A DNA stretch of 64,000 nucleotides from Lolium rigidum (lineage: Eukaryota > Streptophyta > Magnoliopsida > Poales > Poaceae). Under the pieces are notes generated by a model. It had not been told where the DNA came from, made no database searches, and worked only from the letters and a program-made list of their open reading frames with translations. Numbering within the stretch: the first letter of the stretch is position 1; each line of letters begins with the position of its first letter. Shown one piece after another: positions 55,625-64,000 of this stretch. The stretch spans positions 245,136,124-245,200,123 of the forward strand of contig NC_061514.1 of NCBI RefSeq assembly GCF_022539505.1. Reading direction: 5' to 3'. A program made the position numbers and the translations under genes.

Positions 55625-56524
55625 AGTTTCCCTTAAGTGAATCACCCAAGGTTTATCGAACTCGGGGAGGTAGAGGTCAAAGATATCCCTCTCAAGCGAC
55701 CCTGCAATTAAGATACAGAAGTCTCTTGTGTCCCAACACACCTAATACACTTGTCGAATGTAGTAGGTGCACTAGTTGACGAAAAGATAGTGAAATACAA
55801 GTAATATGGATGATTATAAGTAGTAATTGCAATCTGAAATAAAAATGGCAGCAAGCGAACACGTAGCAGAACTTGTTGGAAACTGTGTTTCAATGCTTAG
55901 AAACAAGGCCTAGGGATCATACTTTCACTAGTGGACACTCTCAACAATGATCACATAATTGAATAAATAAATGCTACTCTCAAACACTCTCTTGTTGGAT
56001 AACAAACACCATTCATTGTGTAGTGCTGCAAAAGCACACCTCAAGCCGGAGTAAACAAGCTCCACAACGTCATAAAGGAATCACACACGATGCGCACACT
56101 CTGTCACCATCACACGCGGTGGAGAGTGACTCCGGAGTTCATATTAAAGTAACCTCTAGAGTGCATAATAGACAAGAGTAACATCTACATATTCAACTAG
56201 ATTACAAAGCTCATGATCACATAAAGATCACACCATGGGAGAGAGATGAACCACATAGCTCTGGGTAGAGCCCTTAGCCTCGGGGAGAACTACTCCCTCC
56301 TCATCATGGGGAGGCGGCAACGGCGATGAAGATGGCGATGGAGTCGATGGAGATGGATTCAGGGGCACTTCCCCGTCCCGGCGGCGTGCGCAGGAGACAG
56401 TCTGCCCCCGAACTTGGCTTCGCGATGGCGGCGGCTACGTAACTTTTTGTGGAGGAAGACCGGTGCTCCTAGAGTTTTTCTTCTGGGAGAATATATAGGC
56501 GGAAGGGCGGCCTCGGAGGGGCCC
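55625..56524 (-). repeat. Partial LTR related to element A, on minus
   Basis: Reverse-complemented, it follows the 3' two thirds of the element A LTR: GAGAGGGATATCTTTGACCT, AGTGTCCACTAGTGAAAG, CCATGATGAGGAGGGAGTA, CGCCTATATATTC. It is clearly a diverged subfamily, with a real TATATA box where A has CTTAAG. Roughly the first 350 bp of the LTR and the last part (in the gap) are missing. Confidence 0.85.
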
Positions 56525-58399
56525 TGATACGTCTCAAACGTATCTATAATTTCTTATGTTCCATGCTACTTTTATGATGATACTCACATGTTTTATACAC
56601 ACTTTATGTCATTATTATGCATTTTCCAGGCACTAACCTATTGACGAGATGCCGAAGAACCGATTGCTTTGTTTTACTGCTGTTTTTGGTTTCGAGAAAT
56701 CCTACAAAGGAAATATTCTCGGAATTGGGCCGAAATCAACGCCCATGGTCTTATTTTTCCATGAAGCTTCCGGAGAAGGCCGAAAAGGAAACGAAGTGGG
56801 GCGGCGAGGCGGGCAGCCACGAGAGCGCGCGGCCAAGGGTGGGCCGCGCCGCCCTATGGTGTGGGGCCCTCGTCAGCCCCTCCGACTCCGCCCTTCGCCT
56901 ACTGCAAAGCACTTCGTCGCGAAAACCCCATTACTGAGAGCCACGATACGGGAAAACCTTCCCGAGACGCCGCCGCCGCCAATCCCATCTCGGGGGATTC
57001 AGGAGATCGCCTCCGGCACCTGTCGGAGAGGGAATCATCTCCGGAGGTCTCTTCATCACCATGATCGCCTCCGGATCGATGTGTGAGTAGTTCACCCCTG
57101 GACTATGGGTCCATAAGCAGTAGCTAGATGGTTGTCTTCTCCTCATTGTGCTATCATGTTAGATCTTGTGAGCTGCCTATCATGATCAAGATCATCTATT
57201 TGTAATGCTACATGTTGTGTTTTGTTGGGATCCGATGAATATGGAATACTATGTCAAGTGGATTATCAATCTATCATATATGTTGTTTATGTTCTTGCAT
57301 GATCTCCAGTTGCTAGTAGAGGCTCGCGGCCAGAGTTGATACTTGTGACTCAAGAGGAGTATTTATGCTCGATAGTGGGTTCATGCCTCCATTGAATGCT
57401 GGGACGGTGTGACGAAAGTTCTAAGGTTGTGGATGTCTTGTATCCCCTATACTTGTGGGTCATCATAATGCTACATGTTGTGTTTGTTGGGATCCGATGA
57501 ATATGGAATACTATGTCAAGTTGATTATCAATCTATCATATATGTGTTGTTTATGTTCTTGCATGCTCTCTGTTGCTAGTAGAGGCTCTGGCCAAGTTGA
57601 TACTTGTAACTCCAAGAGGGAGTATTTATGCTCGATAGTGGGTTCATGCCTCCATTGAATCCGGGACGATGACAGTAAAGTTCTAAGGTTGTGGATGTGC
57701 TGTTGCCACTAGGGATAAAACATCAATGCTTTGTCTAAGGATATTTGTGTTGATTACATTACACACCATACTTAATGCAATTGTCTGTTGTTTGCAACTT
57801 AATACTGGAAGGGGTTCGGATGATAACCTGAAGGTGGACTTTTTAGGCATAGATGCATGCTGGATAGCGGTCTATGTACTTTGTCGTAATGCCCTGATTA
57901 AAACTCATAGTAGTCATCGTGATATATGTATGTGCATTGTTATGCCTTCTCTATTTGTCAATTGCCCAACTGTAATTTGTTCACCCAACATGCTACTTAT
58001 CTTATGGGAGAGACACCACTAGTGAACTGTGGACCCCGGTCCATTCTTTACATCTGAAATACAATCTACTGCAATACTTGTTATTTACTGTTTTTCGCAA
58101 ATAAACATCATCTTCCACACTATACATCTAATCCTTTGTTTACAGAGCAAGCTCGGTGAGATTGACAACCTCACCGTTACGTTGGGGCAAAGTACTTTGA
58201 TTGTGTTGTGCAGGTTCCACGTTGGCGCCGGAATCCCCGGTGTTGCGCCGCACTACACTCCGCCACCAACAACCTTCACGTGTTCCTTAACTCCTACTGG
58301 TTCGATAACCTTGGTTTCTTACTGAGGGAAAACTTGCTGCTGTACGCATCACACCTTCCTCTTGGGGTTCCCAACGGACGTGTGTCTTGCACGCTACCA
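56525..58399 (+). repeat. 3' LTR of element B, with internal duplication
   Basis: 1875 bp, about 275 bp longer than other LTRs of the family. A 232-bp segment (57205-57436) is repeated at 57468-57698 with a 31-bp filler between them. The left part has many small indels relative to the 5' LTR (for example around 56730, 56775 and 57330), more than the right part. Confidence 0.88.
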
Positions 58400-58404
58400 A
58401 TCTA

Positions 58405-58472
58405 CTTACCCTCTACTTCCCTGAAAACCCTAGTCTACAATCTGTAGGCATTGACAAGTCGATACCTTGTAA
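58405..58472 (+). repeat. LTR of the plus-strand C copy, right part
   Basis: Continues the LTR interrupted at 42978: CTTACCCTCTACTTCC... to GGCATTGACAAGTCGATACC, ending TTGTAA (TGTCA in the other copies). Confidence 0.85.
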
Positions 58473-58499
58473 CCCGAGTTGAAGTGCAAGAAGGACTGG

Positions 58500-59855
58500 A
58501 GATGGATGAGAAAGGGACAATAAGGTGGCCGAGCTTGCCGCTGACGGGGATGGTCCTCACTGTAGTCGGCCACGATGCAGCTCACCGCAAAGGACCAATG
58601 AGGACTTGGTATTCATGATCTTGAGGTCAAGAACCGAGCTCTCTTAGGTAAATGATTATTCAAGCTTCTATCGGAAGAAGGAATATGGCAAACCATTCTT
58701 AAGAGAAAGTATGTTGGCTCAAAGGATTTGTCCCAGGTTATATGGAAACGTGGTGACTCACACTCCTGGGCTGGCCGTATGGTGACAAAGCAAATTTTCT
58801 TCCCATATACTTCTTTCTTTATTAAGGATGAATCTCAGATAAGGTTCTAGGAAGATAAGTAGTTAGGTAATGCCACTCTTCGCGAATAATATCATGCATT
58901 GTACCATATTGTCCATCACAAGTCCAATACTCTTGCAATGGTGATGCAAAATTCACCACCAGAGGTGACATTTGGACGTGATCTTGTTGGTCCTAGGCTA
59001 GCATCTTGGAATGCTTTGCTTCAGCGGCTAGAGTCCAGTTATCGCAAGAATCAGATAAGATACGATTGGAATCTTAAAGAGAGTGGAAAGTTCTATGTGG
59101 ATTCTATGTATAATGTTATGATCCAATATGGCACCCCAGTTGATAATAATAAAAAATTGTTCTATGAAGATACCATTAAAAATAAAGGTCTTTACATGGT
59201 ACCTTTGTAGAGGGGTAATTCTTACTAAGGACAACCTTGCAAAGCGTAATTGGCGAGAAAGTAAAAAGTGTTTTTTTTTTCATCATGACGAGACCATTAA
59301 CCACCTTTTCTTGCGGTGCCAATTCGCAAGATCTATATGGTCATTAACCCAAATAAGTTTTAACTTGTATTACCCTCGTAGCGTTGCGATTTTTTGGCAA
59401 CTGGCCTAATGAGGTGGATCTTAGGTTTAAATTTTTTATAAGCCTGTGAGCGATTGCCATTATTTGGTCGGTATGGCTATGTAGAAATAACAAGGTTTTT
59501 TCTGATATAAATTCTTCCTTATTGCAGGTTATTTACCGGTGCACCGCATTGCTCCGTTCGTGGTCTTTGCTTCAGCACGCGGAGAATCGAGACCTATTTA
59601 TGAAGGTATTTACACGATTGGAGGATATGGCGAGGGATATTTTTTTCCAACATGGATGACAGAGTAATCTGTGGATTGAGATTCCTTTATCTTAGACGTT
59701 CATCCATGTCTTGGTTTTATTCAGTCTTTTTTGGCTATTCTTTTTACGTGTGGGTGGATGTGTCAGTGTGTGCCGTGTGCACCTTAGATATGTAGAGGCT
59801 TAATGTAATGTTTAATAAACTCTTAAGAGTAGTAAAACGCTCTTTATCGAAAAAA
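58500..59855 (+). pseudogene. LINE remnant: RT C-terminal part with zf-RVT and poly(A) tail
   Basis: Recognisable from about 58600: FMILRSRTELS/GIHDLEVKNRALLGK, LSEEGIWQTILKRKYVGSKD, then LVGPRLASWNALLQRLESSY, YDWNLKESGKFYVDSMYNVM, LRGVILTKDNLAKRNWRESK and the zinc-binding end DETINHLFLRCQFARSIWSL, with several stops and shifts (for example near 58644, 58850 and 59205). The 3' UTR ends TTTATCGAAAAAA (A run 59850-59855). The family is close to the LINE at 22170-24265 (same LTKDNLxKRNW and ETINHLFL motifs). Only the 3' end is present. It sits about 400 bp upstream of the start codon at 60259. Confidence 0.85.
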
Positions 59856-60258
59856 TGGTCGAGTGTGTGGGTGTTCGGTGCGGGAAGGTGCGGGAAGCTC
59901 GCTGGCGACGAGGTCCTACGGTTCACGCGCTTACAGGGATCGTCAGTGATGGAGACAGAGAAGTTAGAGGGAGGCCGGGGTCGGCGGAGGCCGTAGATCG
60001 AGCAAGGCGGGGTGCCGAGGCAGCGCCAGGCGGTTCTCACAGTAGCGATGGGAGGATTAACTGTTGGTCGGAAGGAATAAGAATGTGGGTGAAAAGACGG
60101 CTCGGTGAGTCTTCTGCTGTGAGTCTGCTCGCTCCCCGACACATTACAGATCCTCTATAGCAAGAACTGAGTGCTGCGCTTCTAGAACAGACCCGAGAGA
60201 AAGTGGAAAGCCAAACGAGGTGCGGCGGCGAGGAGAGGAAGAGCAGGAGCCGGCGGAG
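59856..60258 (+). promoter_or_regulatory. Promoter/5' UTR region of the gene at 60259
   Basis: GC-rich DNA between the LINE tail and the ATG. No unambiguous TATA box; CTCTATAGCAAG at about 60152 is a weak candidate. GAGGAGAGGAAGAGCAGGAG-type purine-rich sequence directly precedes the ATG, as in many grass leaders. Confidence 0.4.
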
Positions 60259-60423
60259 ATGGCGATGGTGCGTTCGGCGATGGCACGGGCGGCCCGTAGC
60301 CACCAACCCGCCTCCCTTCCGGCGCGGGCAGCCTCGGAGCTGTCTCTCCCCTCCGCTTGGTCGAGGCTGCAGCGGCGCCCAGCGGCGGACCACATGACCA
60401 AGCGCTACCTATCCGATGGCAAG
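60259..60423 (+). CDS. First exon of a nuclear gene for a probable mitochondrial protein (possibly IF1-type ATPase inhibitor)
   Basis: ATG 60259 opens 55 codons ending at a clean donor (GATGGCAAG/GTTAAC, exon end 60423). The product starts MAMVRSAMARAARSHQPASL and has many Arg, Ala and Ser and few acidic residues, typical of a mitochondrial presequence. The exon ends TKRYLSDGK. From memory of plant sequences, F1F0-ATPase inhibitor (IF1-like) proteins have a short presequence followed by RYxSDGKG-RVLSEEERAAE, with the exon break near this Gly, so IF1 is my best guess. The diagnostic second exon is not in the window, and other small mitochondrial proteins are possible. The exon is intact, GC-rich and unlike the surrounding transposons, so it may be a functional gene; the rest lies beyond 64000. 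Confidence 0.5.
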
Positions 60424-63400
60424 GTTAACCCCCCGCTAGGTTGGTCGATTCTGCTGTTAACCTTTCATGGTCTCGGCACCGTCAAATGGAGAATTTTGCT
60501 CTAGGGTTTCATTTCATCAGTCGCCCTCCTTGGTTAATTTGGTGCTGTTGGTGCTATCAGACCAGTGAAAAAACGTTATGTTCAGAGCCCAGCATAAAAG
60601 AAATTACCAATGTTGGTCATAACATGAAACATGAGATGAGAAGTTATTGTCAGATACAGGATTTAGTGCAAGTGTTTCGTGCTAGTTGAGGATGACATGA
60701 AACAGGGAGGAATTTGTGCTAGGGTTTCCTCGTAACCCTCCCTTTATGTCACCCGCCTAAAGCCATTCCCTTTATATGTTTGAGATAGGTTGTATTGTAA
60801 TCAACTCCACTTAATCGATTTGCATGGCTATTGTTGGCCCATTCTGCCTCATAGATACAGCAACAACAGATATGTAGGTTGGCATCTGTTTTGGCATCAA
60901 GCAACTTTTTATTACTAGGTAATCTTAGTAATTCTCCCACCTGTTTTAAAGAATTCACAGGTATTCCAGCGAGTTCTTCATAGGTCATGTTCCTCTGTAT
61001 TCTGCTAACATTAGAGGTCCGAAATAATGCATTTTTAGATGCTTAAGGTTTGCAAATGTTTCTTAGAGTTTTTCCTGGTAGGTGTATGGATTTTCACGAT
61101 GGTTTCAGACGAAGTTCAGATTTAGGGATGTTCATGGGTATCTCACATTTAGGGATCTTTATGGATATCCCCATTTAGGGATCTTCATTGGTATCCCATG
61201 TGGCAACTACACATAGGTTGGTCTCACTCTTTGCGTAAAAGAACTACAGTCCTAAGCATGGATGGTGGAATCCTATCTCCTTTATTTCGTGCTGTGATAG
61301 TATGCCGCAAGATTTTATCATATCTTTTACCAGCAGTTGTAAGATAGAGGATTTAGTGCTAGTTAAGGATGACATGAGTTTTTTCGTAACCCTCTGTGTC
61401 ATCTGCCTAAAACCGTTTTGTTTGTTTGTTTGTTTGAGATAGGTTCTAATCAACTTCGCTCAATCAATGCATATCGCATTGTTGGCCCATTCTGCCTGAT
61501 AGATACCTAGCAACAACAGATATTTAGGTTGGCATCCCTTTTGGCATCAAGCAACTTTTTATTACTAGGTAATCATAGTAATGTTCCTTGCCTATTTTAA
61601 AGACTTAACAGGTATTCCAGGGAATTTTGCATAGGTTTGAAAGAAACTCATGCTCCTCTGTATTCTGCTAATATTAGAAGTCCGAAATACTGCATTTTTC
61701 GGATGCTTATGATTTGTAAATGTTTCTTAGAGTTTTTCCTGATAGGTATATGGATTTTCATGATGGTTTCAGACAAAGTTCAGATTTAGGGATATTCATG
61801 GGTATCTCACATTTAGGAATCTTCATGGATATCCCACATTTAGGGATCTTCATTGGTATCCCATGTAGCAACTAGACATAGATTAGACTCATCTTTGACA
61901 TAAAAGAACTACTGTCCTAAGCATGGATGGTGGAATCCTATGTCTTTTATTTTGTGCCGTGATATTATTACCTCATGATTTTATGATATCTTTTACCAGT
62001 AAAGTAAAATTTCTCCAAAAAACTGTTTAAGAGTTCATATTGGAATACTATGTATCAGCGCTTTCTTTGCATTTTTTATTTATATTTGGGCTATACATTC
62101 ATAGGCACCAGCAAGATATTGCAGCACCCTATTTGTTGTCACCAAGTGTACGCATAATCAAATTTCATATGTCCCAGTATCCAAACTTCCAAACCAGATA
62201 CTTTGACCTCTGTTTATGGTCAGTCTTTGGATCATAGGCAGACTCGGCCAGTTCGGCTGCTATAATTGCACAACCATTACTAACCCACTATGCTGAAGCA
62301 ATAACAACTTGGATTTAATGTATGATATCATTGAGACTGTTTTCTTGTTGGTGCATGCTATGCATTTGTGAAGGAATTATTTGCTATGTTGCACAATTTT
62401 ATTTTTAAAATAATTTTCCTTGTTTCTGCTAAGTTGTATGTTTCTGCTAAGCACTAACAATGTTATGTTTAGAGCCCAACATAAAACATATAAAGAATCT
62501 TGGTCCTAAGATGAAATATGAGATGAGAAGTAAGTGTAAGATAGAGGATTTAGTGCTAGTTGAGGATGGCATGAGATTTGTTGCAACCCTCCCTTTGTGT
62601 CATCTGCCTAAAACCGTTACGTTTGTTTGAGATAGGTGGTAATCAACTCCGCTTAATCAATGTACATCGCTATTGTTGGCCCATTCTGCCTGATAGATAC
62701 CTAGCAACGACAGATATATAGGTTGGCATCTGTTTTAGCATCAAACAACTTTTTATTACTAGGTAATCTTTGTAGTGTTCTTTACCTGTTTTAAAGAATT
62801 CACAGGTATTCCAGCGAGTTCTGCATAGGTTTGAAAGAAAATCATGTTCCTCTATATTCTGTTAACATTAGAATTCCGAAACAATGCATTTCGGATGCTT
62901 AAGATTTGTAAATGTTTCGAGTTTTTCCTGATAGGTATATGGATTTTCACGATGGTTTCAGACAAAGTTCAGATCTAGGGATGTTCATGGGTATCTCACA
63001 TTTAGGGATCTTTATCGATATCCCCATTTAGGGATCTTCATTGGTATCCCACGTAGCAACTACACATAGATTAGTCTCACTCTTTGTCTTTGACATAAAA
63101 GAACAACTGTCCTAAGCATGGATGGTGGAATCCTATGTACTTTATTTCGTGCTGTGATATTATACCTCATGATTTTATCATATCTTTTACCAGCAAAGTA
63201 ATATTTCTCCAAAAAACTGCTTAAGAGTTCATATTGGAATACAATGTATAAGCACTTTCTTTGCATTTATTTATTTATTTTTGGGCTATACATTCATAGG
63301 CATCAGCAAGATATTGCAGCCTATTTGTTGTTACCAAGTGTACACATAACCAAATTTCATATGTCCCAGTATCCAAACTTCCAAACCAGATACTTTGACC

Positions 63401-64000
63401 TCTGTTTATGGTCAGTCTTTGGATCATAGGCAGAGTCGGCCAGTTTGGCTGCTACAATTGCACAACCGTTACTAACCCACTATGCTGAAGCAATAGCAAC
63501 TTGGATTTAATGTATGATATCATTGAGGCTGTTTTCTTGTTGGTGCATGCTATGCATTTGTGAAGGAATTACTTGCTATGTTGCGCAATTTTTTTTTTAA
63601 ATAATTTTCCTTGTTTCTGCTAAGCAATAGCAATGTTATGTTTAGAGCCCAACAGAAAACATATAAAGAATCTTGGTCCTAAGATGAAATATGAGATGAG
63701 AAGTAATTGTAAGATAGAGGATTTAGTGCTAGTTGAGGATGGCATGAGTTTTGTGGCAACCCTCCCTCTGTGTCATCTGGCTAAAACCGTTACGTTTGTT
63801 TGAGATAGGTGGTAATCAACTCCGCTTAATCAATGTACATCGCTATTTTTGGCCCATTCTGCCTGATAGATACCTAGCAACAACAAATATATAGGTTGGC
63901 ATCTGTTTTGGCATCAAACAACTTTTTATTACTAGGTAATCTTAGTAGTGCTCCTTACCTGTTTTAAAGAATTCACAGGTATTCCGTATAGGTTTGAAAG
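60424..64000 (+). other. Intron 1 of the gene at 60259 (incomplete)
   Basis: From the donor at 60424 to the window edge I find no acceptor followed by an open exon. The sequence is AT-rich and from about 60560 is taken up by a long tandem repeat. The real intron length is unknown. Confidence 0.45.
60649..64000 (+). repeat. Tandem repeat with ~1.18-kb unit, at least 3.3 units
   Basis: Anchored on GTAAGATAGAGGATTTAGTGC, the units start at 60649 (variant GTCAGATACAGG), 61339, 62536 and 63709; spacings are 690, 1197 and 1173 bp. The first unit lacks about 490 bp, corresponding to the part with ATTTCTCCAAAAAACTG to CTTGGTCCTAAGATGAAATA. The last unit is cut by the window edge. Each unit also contains three ~28-bp sub-repeats (TTTAGGGATCTTCATGGATA-type; for example 61123-61200). 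There is no coding potential and no similarity to a transposon family known to me. Confidence 0.9.

Larger units (their letters stand above)
42979..58399 (+). mobile_element. LTR element B: non-autonomous Athila-type gypsy element, with nested insertion and a disturbed 3' LTR
   Basis: The outer ends are TGATACGTCTCAAACG at 42979 and ACGCTACCA at 58399, flanked by perfect TSDs atcta (42974-42978 and 58400-58404) within an LTR of element C. 5' LTR 42979-50445 (interrupted by a solo LTR); tRNA-Asp-type primer site 50458-50475; gag and protease 50711-52821; a 2.6-kb non-coding tail with polypurine tract ending at 55440. The 3' LTR is disturbed: a 34-bp LTR start at 55441, foreign sequence and a gap, then a full LTR 56525-58399. 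There is no RT, RNase H or integrase, so the element depends on others. Confidence 0.88.

Noticed and set aside
56525..58399. Independent solo LTR
   Set aside because: Its immediate left flank (ggccc) does not match its right flank (atcta), whereas atcta matches the left flank of the LTR at 42979. It is therefore the 3' LTR of element B.
60649..64000. CRISPR-like or satellite array
   Set aside because: Units of about 1.2 kb with no spacers and a plant genomic context exclude CRISPR. Only about three units are seen, inside a probable intron, so I do not call it a centromeric or telomeric satellite.

Overview
The window looks like intergenic DNA from a large-genome grass, most likely a Pooideae/Triticeae cereal. 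It is built almost entirely of nested retrotransposons, with Stowaway-type and CACTA-type DNA elements and only a few pieces of ordinary genic sequence. The coding capacity is reverse transcriptase, zinc-knuckle gag, protease and integrase, nearly all of it broken by frameshifts and stops. Three runs of exactly 100 N (8009-8108, 24266-24365, 55525-55624) are scaffold gaps of arbitrary size.

Layout. 1-4808: one LINE split into two head-to-head halves (3' half on minus, 5' half on plus), as left by twin priming. 4809-8008: gene-like but unassigned sequence. 8123-8407: a Stowaway-like MITE. About 8635-10886: a 5'-truncated LINE on plus, then the 3' part of an unrecognised grass gene (to about 11850). 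12140-19690: a minus-strand zinc-knuckle gene relic split by a complete LTR element, 'A' (13075-19273). 19691-22169: unassigned. 22170-24265: LINE remnant on minus. 24366-24938: CACTA transposon piece. 24939-27286: 5' half of LTR element 'B-prime'. 27287-40642: a Ty3/gypsy Tat-lineage element 'C' on minus, with an extra LTR/gag piece at its end and a spliced antisense gene on plus. 40643-41490: CACTA-like and minisatellite patch. 41491-58472: the 3' part of a second C element on plus, its LTR split by LTR element 'B' (42979-58399), whose 5' LTR is itself split by a 5.86-kb solo LTR (43580-49442). 58473-59855: LINE remnant on plus. 60259-60423: first exon of an ordinary nuclear gene, probably a mitochondrial protein, followed by an intron filled with a ~1.2-kb tandem repeat that runs off the window.

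How the parts relate. The nesting order follows from target-site duplications: a solo LTR (TSD ggttg) in B, B (TSD atcta) in the LTR of C, and A (TSD ggctg/ggttg) in the zinc-knuckle relic. A, B and B-prime are non-autonomous gypsy elements of Athila type (tRNA-Asp primer site; gag and an Athila-like protease at most; no reverse transcriptase or integrase), so they must be mobilised by partners elsewhere. C has the complete set gag, protease, RT, two RNase H domains and integrase, all degenerate. Its antisense gene has its own TATA box, conserved splice sites and a coiled-coil product. I see no wholly new system. The most informative items are the twin-primed LINE, the antisense gene in C with duplicated terminal modules, the identity pattern between the two C LTR regions, the mosaic A/B families, and the tandem repeat in the terminal gene's intron.
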